8,156 nt of DNA from Verrucomicrobia bacterium UBA1412 (GTDB lineage: Bacteria > Verrucomicrobiota > Verrucomicrobiia > Limisphaerales > UBA1412), in assembly GCA_002305615.1 (NCBI GenBank), contig DBPU01000045.1:7517-15672 (forward strand), read 5' to 3'. Shown piece after piece: positions 1-4,678 of this stretch. A program made the translations under genes and the position numbers. The number at the start of each line of letters is the position of its first letter. Position 1 is the stretch's first letter. The notes below the pieces were generated by a model that ran no database searches, had not been told where the DNA came from, and saw nothing but the letters and a program-made list of their open reading frames with translations.

Positions 1-803
1 GCCGGGGTGGCCTTCCGGAGTCTCTTCTCCAACTCTAAAGGGTCCATCTTCAAAGTGAAGAGAGACGCACCGACAGTCAAAAGAACCGGATAAGTCAGGA
101 TGAGGATTAATATAATGGGTACAAAGGCAAGTCCAGAATCTCCGCTGGATTCCCCAATAAAGAGAATGAGTACGGACACAGCAAGAAGTGGGAGCGAGAA
201 CCCTACAATAAGCCAACCGAAGCCGGGTAAATCTTTGGCACTTAAGGCTAAAAATACGCTGAGATAGTAAATTGTCATAAAAACGGGAAAACAAACAAAT
301 ACTATCCTTTCAATTACGTCAGTATGCACCAGGTGATGAGACGACACCTCGGAATAAAGCACCACCCCGAAAAAGGCTAAGCATAAAAGAAGAAGAGGAA
401 CACCGATTCGCCAGTTAAAACGTCCCAGATTCCAAAAGAAAACAAACAACAGTACACTAGCCAAAAAATGGAATAGCTGATAATTCATAAAACTGCTTGC
501 ATCCGAAGAAGGCAAAAAAGAAGCAGTCGTTGCAAACAGCAAAAAAAGTCCCAACCATAAGAACAAAGCCCAGTACCTTACGCAGCCGGCAGCTTTCCAG
601 ATGCAGAAGATAGCCAAGAGGGAAAAACCAACAAGCCCCAGCATCAATAGCAATACAGTAATAGGAAAATGGCCCGCGGAAAACATCATATGCACCAAAT
701 CCACTATGGTAAATAAGGTGGCGAGGAGAGCGGTTATCAGCAAAAAAGAACGCCAGATATTCCGCGGGCAGCCCGGGGGGAAAAATGATTTAAGAATATT
801 CAT
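1..803 (-). CDS. YhhN-like multipass membrane protein, divergent paralogue A (3' end cut by window edge)
   Basis: The minus-strand frame is open from an ATG at 803 to the window edge, giving 267 codons without a stop, so the C-terminus lies outside. The protein begins MNILKSFF and is almost entirely hydrophobic, with about seven or eight predicted membrane segments. It aligns along its length with the gene at 814-1662 and more distantly with the YhhN-family gene at 3127-3864: shared blocks include 'CVRYW.LFLW.GLFL', 'LGRFNWRIGVPLLLLC', 'AKDLPGF.WL..GFS' and 'VGASLFTLKMDP'. The GD and SD motifs typical of YhhN/TMEM86 lysoplasmalogenases are absent (ATTASF and LLAVSV occupy those places), so enzyme activity is doubtful. 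The start is only 10 nt after the stop of the previous paralogue, so both are probably on one transcript. No clear Shine-Dalgarno is seen. Function unknown; family assignment is by homology to the canonical copy. Confidence 0.72.
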   Translation of the reverse strand, partial: MNILKSFFPPGCPRNIWRSFLLITALLATLFTIVDLVHMMFSAGHFPITVLLLMLGLVGFSLLAIFCIWKAAGCVRYWALFLWLGLFLLFATTASFLPSSDASSFMNYQLFHFLASVLLFVFFWNLGRFNWRIGVPLLLLCLAFFGVVLYSEVSSHHLVHTDVIERIVFVCFPVFMTIYYLSVFLALSAKDLPGFGWLIVGFSLPLLAVSVLILFIGESSGDSGLAFVPIILILILTYPVLLTVGASLFTLKMDPLELEKRLRKATP

Positions 804-813
804 TGGATTCAGG

Positions 814-1662
814 CTAAACTTTTTGATCCGCACTTTCAACCTCTTTGGCCGGGGTGGCCTTCCGGAGTCTCTCCTCCAACTCCAAAGGGTCCATCCTCAG
901 AGTGAAGAGAGAAGCGCCGACAGCGATGCAGAGAAGTGAAAGCAGCTGGGTACAACCCACGTAAACCAAGGTCCATTCGTCTAAATATTTAACAAAATGG
1001 GCCAAATATTTAACAAAATGGGCCAAATATTTAACAAAATGGGCCAAAAACAGGGTCGATGTCGTTATCTGCAAGACAATGAGCGAGAATCCCGCAACGA
1101 GCCAGCGGAAGCCGGGCAACTCTTTGGCACTAAAGGCCAGAACTACACAGAGACAGTAAAATGCCAAGAAACCGGCCAAACAAACAAAGGCGATCAACAG
1201 TGGTATTTTAAAGGCCATCAACAGTGATAAACCAAGGAAATCCAATGTGAGATAAAACACAACCCCGGAAAAGGCTACGCATAAAAGAAGAAGAGGGACA
1301 CCGATTCGCCAGTTAAAACGTCCGAGACTCCAAAAGAAGACAAGCAACAGGATACAGGCCAGCACATTGAATAGCTGGTAATTGAAAGTACTCGCAGGGC
1401 AAAAAGTCGCAGCAGCCATTAAGAATAATCCGGACCACAGGAACAAAGACCAGTACCTCACGCACCCGGATGCATTCCTGAGGCAGAGGAGGGCCAGGAC
1501 AACAAGCCCCAGCATCGAAAGCGAAATAGGAAGATAGGGCCTGGGAGTAAACACTAAATCCACCATGACGTAGGCGGCGCAGAAGAGCGCCGGTACCAGC
1601 AAAAGAAGATGCCAGACATTCCGTGAGAATCCCGGGGCAAAATACAATTTAAGAGCACTCAT
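814..1662 (-). CDS. YhhN-like multipass membrane protein, divergent paralogue B with internal heptapeptide repeat
   Basis: This is a 282-residue, highly hydrophobic protein. The start MSALKLYF at 1662 is chosen because it aligns with the start of paralogue A (MNILKSFF). The frame is open further upstream, to a TTG at 1812, but that extension encodes the tail of another paralogue and is treated as a pseudogene. Conserved family blocks are 'VRYWSLFLWSGLFL' (about 68-82), 'LGRFNWRIGVPLLLL' (113-127), 'AKELPGFRWLVAGFS' (179-193) and 'VGASLFTLRMDP' (248-259). The GD motif of the canonical copy is replaced by AT near 85-86, and the SD motif near 198-199 by QI. Residues 207-227 are three exact copies of AHFVKYL, where the canonical copy has a single RFIYIGD-like stretch. 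A charged cytoplasmic-type tail (LEERLRKATPAKEVESADQ) follows the last membrane segment. A membrane protein of unknown function, possibly catalytically inactive. Confidence 0.72.
   Translation of the reverse strand: MSALKLYFAPGFSRNVWHLLLLVPALFCAAYVMVDLVFTPRPYLPISLSMLGLVVLALLCLRNASGCVRYWSLFLWSGLFLMAAATFCPASTFNYQLFNVLACILLLVFFWSLGRFNWRIGVPLLLLCVAFSGVVFYLTLDFLGLSLLMAFKIPLLIAFVCLAGFLAFYCLCVVLAFSAKELPGFRWLVAGFSLIVLQITTSTLFLAHFVKYLAHFVKYLAHFVKYLDEWTLVYVGCTQLLSLLCIAVGASLFTLRMDPLELEERLRKATPAKEVESADQKV
983..1045. repeat. Three exact 21-bp tandem repeats inside paralogue B
   Basis: Three identical 21-bp units lie at 983-1003, 1004-1024 and 1025-1045. Each begins AAATATTTAACAAAATGGG and ends in CC. Read on the minus strand, each unit encodes AHFVKYL, so copy-number change keeps the frame and adds or removes exactly seven residues. 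The canonical paralogue at 3127-3864 has only one equivalent segment, and paralogue A has none, so the expansion is specific to this copy. The perfect identity of the units indicates a recent expansion. Confidence 0.95.
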
Positions 1663-1812
1663 CGGAGTCAAGCTAGAACTTTCAGTCCACTCTGTCAACC
1701 CCTTTTGCCGGAAAATATTCTGATATTTTTCCGCGGTCCGCGCCGGGTCCATCTTCAGGGTGAAACGAGAAGCGCCGACCAGGAAAAGCAAGTCGTCATT
1801 TTGCGCTGGCAA
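1663..1812 (-). pseudogene. C-terminal remnant of a further YhhN-like paralogue, in frame with paralogue B
   Basis: This segment encodes NDDLLFLVGASRFTLKMDPARTAEK and then a polar tail. It matches the C-terminus of the canonical copy, which has GDVLFLVG, a further stretch ending VG, then ASLFTLKMDFSRTED. The 13 residues between the two VG pairs are missing here, as expected from a deletion between two GTCGG sequences. The segment continues in frame into paralogue B, because the place where paralogue B itself has its TAG stop before the next gene carries a one-base shift (TCTAG read as TCT AGC). The only initiator-like codon is a TTG at 1812 without a Shine-Dalgarno, so a separate product is unlikely. 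It appears to be all that is left of a gene removed when the AbiE toxin was truncated. Confidence 0.7.
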
Positions 1813-1969
1813 TAGCGACTACTTTCCCCCTACTCAACTTTCCTTTAAGGAAAGGGTGGCTTTGCATGGCATTGAGCAGTCCAAGCAGGTGTGCGACCTT
1901 TTCGAGCACATCCGGTCTGAAACCCGTCGCTTCAGCTTCGGCGGACAGCTTCTCGGGAGAGATTTTCAT
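1796..1969 (-). pseudogene. abiEii: abiEii toxin, 3'-truncated (N-terminal fragment of AbiEii nucleotidyltransferase)
   Basis: The ATG at 1969 overlaps the TGA stop of abiEi in an ATGA tetranucleotide, the usual coupling of AbiEi and AbiEii genes. The 57-codon frame begins MKISPEKLSAEAEATGFRPD and continues to HPFLKGKL at about residue 45. This matches the conserved N-terminus of the AbiEii/AbiGii (DUF1814) toxin family as I remember it, where intact members continue with a GG-T motif and a DxD nucleotidyltransferase site over roughly 250-300 residues. Here the match ends after FLKGKL and is replaced by 12 unrelated residues (SRGKVVAIASAK) and a stop. The catalytic core is completely missing, so the fragment should have no transferase activity. 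The breakpoint is around 1825-1840, directly before the remnant of a YhhN-like gene. Confidence 0.82.
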
Positions 1970-2775
1970 AATACTTCCCCCCATGCCTGTTCGAGAACTT
2001 CCCCGGGAATTACTAGGTTCCATTCCGACACAAGGCGGCCGGCTGTCCGTCTTGCGCGCTCCAGGTAATGCGGCTGCCGGGGCCGCAGATCATAAAGCGC
2101 CTTGAGATGGCGGTCCTCCACCATCAACGGTTCGCGGTGCTGTTCGAGGAAGAATCCCACCTTCGCCACGGTGGTTGCATTTCCGAGCAGGAGTGCATAT
2201 TCCACGACCTTATCGAGATCGAAGAACTCGACAGACTCCAGCGAGCGCCAGATTTCCTCCCAGCTTCCCGAAAGGTGCGGACGATCCAGAACGTCCACCA
2301 AAGTTCTCTCCAGGCTAGCGACCCGCAACTCCATCCCTGCGCGTTCCGCGGTCAAAACGCCGAAGTGGGTTTTTCCCGAGCGGAGGAGAGCATTCGGAAA
2401 CCGAGTTCCTTGGAAAACATGGGAGCGGAAGCTCAGAAGTTCAAGCGGACGGGAGGCTGAGTACGGGAACTGTGTATGAACCGAGTAAGCCTTTCCGTGA
2501 AATTCCAGCGCCGTATGGTGCGTCAACACCGAATCCGGCGTCAGCTTCGCAGCGAGGAGGAACGGATCGACCCGATACGAATCGATCCCGGCTCCCGGTG
2601 GAATGACGGCATACAACCCGCGGCGTACCTGAACGACGCGTCCGGCCTTCTGGTAGTACGTCAGGAGCGTCTCCTGCGTCCGCCCTCCGACTTCACCAAG
2701 AGATGACAGATATTTGGCAAACTCCTCTCCGGTGAAAACCGGGTACTTTCGGAAAAACTCATCATGTTTCATCAT
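1966..2775 (-). CDS. abiEi: AbiEi antitoxin and transcriptional autorepressor (type IV toxin-antitoxin)
   Basis: This is a 269-residue protein with the layout of long AbiEi antitoxins. An N-terminal winged-helix DNA-binding region covers about 5-60 (PVFTGEEFAKYL, then the wing-like QVRRGLYAVIPP at 49-60). A C-terminal antitoxin domain follows, with the family blocks VDPFLLAAKLTPDSVLTHHT (69-88), ALEFHGKAYS (89-98), LERTLVDVLDRP (155-166), VEFFDLDKVVEYALLLGN (182-199), TVAKVGFFLEQHRE (202-215) and RPRQPHYLER (231-240). Known AbiEi proteins counteract AbiEii without forming a tight complex and repress their own promoter through paired inverted repeats. Such repeats are present just upstream. 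The start is ATG 2775 or the adjacent ATG 2772; AAGGA lies 5 or 8 nt ahead of them. The gene looks intact over its whole length although its toxin partner is truncated. Confidence 0.9.
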   Translation of the reverse strand: MMKHDEFFRKYPVFTGEEFAKYLSSLGEVGGRTQETLLTYYQKAGRVVQVRRGLYAVIPPGAGIDSYRVDPFLLAAKLTPDSVLTHHTALEFHGKAYSVHTQFPYSASRPLELLSFRSHVFQGTRFPNALLRSGKTHFGVLTAERAGMELRVASLERTLVDVLDRPHLSGSWEEIWRSLESVEFFDLDKVVEYALLLGNATTVAKVGFFLEQHREPLMVEDRHLKALYDLRPRQPHYLERARRTAGRLVSEWNLVIPGEVLEQAWGEVL

Positions 2776-2782
2776 CGGCTTC

Positions 2783-2841
2783 CTTGACTTTGTTTCACGT
2801 AACCCATAGGAATACTATGGGTATTATGAAATTTTGTCAAG
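2783..2841. promoter_or_regulatory. Operator 1 of abiEi: nested dyad element
   Basis: An inner inverted repeat, ACCCATAG (2802-2809) and CTATGGGT (2815-2822) with a 5-nt spacer, is nested inside an outer pair, CTTGAC (2783-2788) and GTCAAG (2836-2841). Both pairs are centred on base 2812, giving a 59-bp dyad. It overlaps the -10 region and likely start site of the proximal abiEi promoter, about 30 nt before the start codon. By analogy with characterised AbiEi systems it is the probable binding site for AbiEi autorepression; that binding is inferred. Confidence 0.75.
2812..2840 (-). promoter_or_regulatory. Proximal abiEi promoter
   Basis: On the minus strand a perfect TTGACA (2840-2835) is followed after 17 nt by TAGTAT (2817-2812, 4 of 6 to the consensus). 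Transcription would start near 2805, leaving a leader of about 30 nt with AAGGA before abiEi. The -10 lies inside the inner inverted repeat of operator 1. Confidence 0.65.
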
Positions 2842-2857
2842 TCCAGGGTCTGTGCTA

Positions 2858-2916
2858 CTTGACAATGTTACGGGAAACCCATAGGAAAACTATGGGTATC
2901 GTGTAATTTTGTCAAG
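2858..2916. promoter_or_regulatory. Operator 2 of abiEi: second nested dyad element
   Basis: This element has the same geometry as operator 1. The inner repeat is ACCCATAG (2877-2884) and CTATGGGT (2890-2897) with a 5-nt spacer; the outer pair is CTTGAC (2858-2863) and GTCAAG (2911-2916). Both are centred on 2887. The centre-to-centre distance to operator 1 is 75 bp, about seven helical turns, which would place both sites on the same face of the DNA and allow cooperative binding. The inner and outer arms are identical in the two copies while the bases between differ in many places. Confidence 0.75.
2887..2915 (-). promoter_or_regulatory. Distal abiEi promoter copy
   Basis: A perfect TTGACA (2915-2910) on the minus strand is followed after 17 nt by TAGTTT (2892-2887, a weak -10). 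It sits in operator 2 exactly as the proximal promoter sits in operator 1. With the poorer -10 it is probably the weaker of the two. Confidence 0.45.
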
Positions 2917-2984
2917 TACTGGGCACGCATTGCATAAAAAGTATCGGGCATCAAGACTCGGTCTTTATTTGAGGCAATACGAAC

Positions 2985-3015
2985 CGCAGATTGCGCAGAT
3001 TTGCACAGATTTTTT
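2985..3015. repeat. GCAGAT-type iterated short repeat
   Basis: Three imperfect iterations, CGCAGATT, GCGCAGATTT and GCACAGATTTTT, run head to tail and end in a T run followed by an A run. Intergenic sequences of this style recur in many environmental PVC and related genomes as I recall them. No function is known to me, and it does not look coding. Confidence 0.5.
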
Positions 3016-3034
3016 AAAAAAGGATAACGGGATG

Positions 3035-3051
3035 CGAGCCCTGCGGGCTCG
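3035..3051. repeat. Hairpin 1 of an intergenic hairpin cluster
   Basis: CGAGCCC (3035-3041) and GGGCTCG (3045-3051) form a perfect 7-bp GC-rich stem with a TGC loop. On the plus strand it is followed by TGTTTCTC, too poor in T to be a convincing terminator. It is one of three closely spaced strong stems. Confidence 0.7.
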
Positions 3052-3076
3052 TGTTTCTCGTGTGGGTGGACGGTTA

Positions 3077-3098
3077 CCAGGGGTCTGATGACCCCTGG
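3077..3098. repeat. Hairpin 2 of an intergenic hairpin cluster
   Basis: CCAGGGGTC (3077-3085) and GACCCCTGG (3090-3098) form a perfect 9-bp stem with a TGAT loop. No T-run flanks it on either strand, so it resembles a REP-type structure or an mRNA end-stabilising stem more than an intrinsic terminator. Confidence 0.75.
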
Positions 3099-3108
3099 CT
3101 ATGAGATG

Positions 3109-3126
3109 GCATCCCTGACGGGATGC
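3109..3126 (-). terminator. Hairpin directly after the YhhN gene stop (transcript-end structure, not a classical terminator)
   Basis: GCATCCC (3109-3115) and GGGATGC (3120-3126) form a perfect 7-bp stem with a TGAC loop, starting at the base right after the TAA stop of the YhhN gene. In the minus-strand transcript no U-run follows, but hairpin 2 comes next. Together the two stems could end or protect the 3' end of the floA-side transcript; this is inferred from position only. Confidence 0.4.
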
Positions 3127-3864
3127 TTAAGAATGTTGGGGCAAGACGTCTTCGGTCCGGGAGAAGTCCATTTTCAAGGTGAAAAGAGAAGCCCCGACAG
3201 CGATGAAGGTTAAAGAAGCCAGGTAGGTAGGGCCGACCAGAAAAAGCACGTCGCCTATGTAAATAAAGCGCCCGAGTGCGATCATCGTGTCAGAAAAGAG
3301 AAGCACCGAGATTCCCACCAGGAGCCAGCGGGAACCGGGCAGCCCCCTGGAGCCGGCAGCCAGACTCACATTGGTACAGGAAAGAACTGTATAGAAAGCA
3401 ATCATCACCCGCAGCGGATTCTCGTGAGAGACCGGAAACGCGGAATAAAGCGCGAAAATATAAAAGACCCCGAAGAAAAGAAAAAGAGGAATCCCGACCC
3501 ATCGGCTGAACCGTCCCAGCCCCAAAAAGAAAATGAGCCAGCAGATTTGAGCCAGCGAGTATCCGCCGACACCCAAAAGGAAATTCAGCGAGGCGATCGG
3601 CGGGTCTATGAAAACGAGGAAGAAATCCCCCACAAGCGTCAGGGCCAATCCCAGCCAGAGAAAAAGCGCCCGGCGCCTCACCCTATCGGAGGCGGAGCGG
3701 AGGCAGAGGACACCGAAAGCCACAAGTCCCAGCGTAAAGGGAGGAAGGAAGAAAGGGCTCTTCTGAAACACCAACCCCAAGAGGGCTCCGGCGGGAATCA
3801 GCAACAGGAGAAACCAAACTTTCGGAAACGAACGGATGGCGGGTTCGGAGCTAGTATTTTTCAT
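3127..3864 (-). CDS. YhhN/TMEM86-family membrane protein (putative lysoplasmalogenase), canonical copy
   Basis: This is a 245-residue protein with about eight hydrophobic segments. It has the two family signatures that define YhhN/TMEM86 proteins: LALTLVGDFFLVF with GD at 79-80, and VLLFSDTMIALGRF with SD at 191-192. A glycine-rich GVGGYSLAQICWLIFFLGL segment (98-116) follows the first. Characterised members hydrolyse the vinyl-ether bond of lysoplasmalogens; many bacterial members are uncharacterised, so activity and substrate are inferred. The ATG lies inside the end of the upstream gene (14-nt overlap, ATG at 3864 and upstream stop at 3851), and a purine-rich AGAGAG is about 8 nt before it, so translation is probably coupled. 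Two diverged paralogues and one remnant lie to the left. A stem-loop starts directly after the stop. The family call is good; the enzymatic role is less sure. Confidence 0.8.
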   Translation of the reverse strand: MKNTSSEPAIRSFPKVWFLLLLIPAGALLGLVFQKSPFFLPPFTLGLVAFGVLCLRSASDRVRRRALFLWLGLALTLVGDFFLVFIDPPIASLNFLLGVGGYSLAQICWLIFFLGLGRFSRWVGIPLFLFFGVFYIFALYSAFPVSHENPLRVMIAFYTVLSCTNVSLAAGSRGLPGSRWLLVGISVLLFSDTMIALGRFIYIGDVLFLVGPTYLASLTFIAVGASLFTLKMDFSRTEDVLPQHS

Positions 3865-4579
3865 AGAGATCGCTCTCTTCGGAGAGAGCCTTGGGCGGAC
3901 CCAGAACGGTCGAAATCACAATAAAATCCTGTAAACTCCCGGCCGATTTTAATTTCTGGCTCAGGCGATAGGCCGGCACGTTCTCGGATTCCATCCGGCT
4001 GGCTCTGACCGAGCCGATCGGCAGGGTATCCACTTCGACGTCGAGTCCTCTGACATGCTCAGATACTTTGATTTTGAGCTGGGATAGCTCGCTCTTGAGG
4101 TCGCGCCTGATCTGCCCCACACCGCGGGCCTTGGGAGCCGAGGCGATTTTGCGCACATCAATCTCCTTCTTCAGAACGGGAGTCGACGAAACTACCGTCC
4201 CGGAAAAATCATCCTCATACGGGTCCGGCTGCTGAGGGGGAATCTCAACTCGTTGACGCATCGGCTGAGTCTCCAGCTCGACGCCGACAAGCTCAGACGC
4301 GGGCGACTTAGGAGGTGTTATCTGCTCTCCCATAATTTCCCGAAGTTGTTCTTCGAGGCTGCTCCAGAGATCCTGCTTTTTGGGCTTGGCCTCCGCAGTC
4401 TGGGGTACGGGGGCAGAGCCAGACCCTTTTTTCTCAAGTTTAGCCTTCTCCTCGGCCGTTTTCTGAGCTCTTTTGGCTAAGAAGCTGAGAATAAAAAAGA
4501 CGCCCACACCGATGAAGGTAAAGAAATCAAATCCTCCATTGGCCGCTAAAATCGTGCTCATTTGGGATACTCCGCTCAT
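3851..4579 (-). CDS. Single-pass membrane protein with C-terminal LGPPKAL motif, unknown function
   Basis: The predicted protein has 242 residues. A hydrophobic segment (about 17-35, FDFFTFIGVGVFFILSFLA) is followed by a basic, coiled-coil-prone stretch (36-51) and then a long polar, proline-rich, probably disordered region (52-150). A basic and acidic helical part (150-185) comes next, and finally a short hydrophobic block, FIVISTVLGPPKAL (219-232). I recall similar C-terminal 'ILGPP.AL' blocks in PVC-group hypothetical proteins, but know no function. A second in-frame ATG seven codons in (4561) has GGAG 8 nt upstream and may be the true start, since the first ATG lacks a good ribosome site. 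The gene sits 99 nt after floA and overlaps the YhhN gene, suggesting an envelope role with FloA; this is inference. The N-terminus is probably outside or in the membrane, with the bulk in the cytoplasm. Confidence 0.75.
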   Translation of the reverse strand: MSGVSQMSTILAANGGFDFFTFIGVGVFFILSFLAKRAQKTAEEKAKLEKKGSGSAPVPQTAEAKPKKQDLWSSLEEQLREIMGEQITPPKSPASELVGVELETQPMRQRVEIPPQQPDPYEDDFSGTVVSSTPVLKKEIDVRKIASAPKARGVGQIRRDLKSELSQLKIKVSEHVRGLDVEVDTLPIGSVRASRMESENVPAYRLSQKLKSAGSLQDFIVISTVLGPPKALSEESDLYEKY

Positions 4580-4594
4580 TTTTTCTGTCTCTCT

Positions 4595-4632
4595 GCCGCC
4601 GTCAGTCTCCTTAGTAAGAGGCCAACGGCGGC
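4595..4632. promoter_or_regulatory. Stem-loop in the leader between floA and the LGPPKAL gene
   Basis: GCCGCCGT (4595-4602) and ACGGCGGC (4625-4632) are perfect 8-bp arms around a 22-nt loop that itself contains a CTTA/TAAG mini-stem. In the minus-strand mRNA the structure ends 15 nt before the first ATG of the following gene. There is no U-run, so an attenuator, processing site or translational control element is more likely than a terminator. An AAGGAG sequence lies in the loop but is about 27 nt from the ATG, too far to serve it. Confidence 0.5.
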
Positions 4633-4642
4633 ATGAGAAAAC

Positions 4643-4675
4643 GAACCTTTAGTTCTTCTCACTCATTCAGAGTGA
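4643..4675 (-). terminator. Weak tandem hairpins just after floA
   Basis: Directly after the floA stop, TCACTC/GAGTGA (4659-4664 with 4670-4675) forms a 6-bp stem. It is followed by GAAC/GTTC (4643-4646 with 4652-4655), and then GTTTTCTC in the minus-strand transcript. The stems are short and the U-run is only four bases, so at best this gives partial termination between floA and the next gene. Confidence 0.3.
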
Positions 4676-4678
4676 ACC

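Larger units (their letters stand above)
1..1662. repeat. Tandem gene duplication (paralogues A and B, including the upstream spacer)
   Basis: Bases 1-803 and about 848-1662 are diverged copies of one unit. The clearest blocks are the 3' ends (bases 1-60 against 848-907, only a few mismatches) and the stretch around 383-424 against 1281-1323, with about one difference in over 40 bases. The spacer ahead of each start codon is also related (CCTGAATCCA before A, CTTGACTCCG before B), so the duplicated unit included the end of the preceding gene. The two copies differ by short insertions, including the 42 extra bases of the 21-bp repeat in copy B. Confidence 0.8.
2917..3126. other. Non-coding part of the spacer between the YhhN gene and the abiE operators
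   Basis: The whole stretch 2776-3126 carries no gene. Nearest abiEi are the two operator/promoter elements. From 2917 to about 2980 nothing is recognised apart from a 5-bp AAGAC/GTCTT hairpin at 2953-2965. From 2985 to 3015 there is a GCAGAT-type short repeat ending in T and A runs. From 3035 to 3126 three strong hairpins follow each other. No reading frame with a convincing start and ribosome site was seen on either strand. Confidence 0.6.

Noticed and set aside
997..1227. Plus-strand frame beginning with MGQIFNK repeats
   Set aside because: The repeats arise from the 21-bp tandem units, which also read in frame in the hydrophobic membrane protein on the other strand; the remainder of this frame is unlike a folded protein.
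1660..1812. Treating the 332-codon frame from TTG 1812 as one gene
   Set aside because: Its first 50 codons are the C-terminus of another paralogue; the paralogue alignment puts the true start at 1662.
2102..2479. Plus-strand frames of 125-130 codons opposite abiEi
   Set aside because: Antisense to a gene with many recognisable family blocks; no ribosome site or known domain.
2797..2920. CRISPR array suggested by the two similar ~50-bp elements
   Set aside because: Only two copies with concentric palindromes, promoter boxes and variable internal bases; no spacers and no cas genes. Operators explain them better.
2953..2965. AAGAC-TCG-GTCTT followed by TATTT as an intrinsic terminator
   Set aside because: The stem has only five pairs with two G-C pairs, and no plus-strand gene ends there.
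3424..3924. Plus-strand open frame of 166 codons
   Set aside because: It is the complement of the YhhN gene and the end of the LGPPKAL gene; its product is a low-complexity, charged sequence with no family resemblance, and the minus-strand frame has clear membrane segments and motifs.
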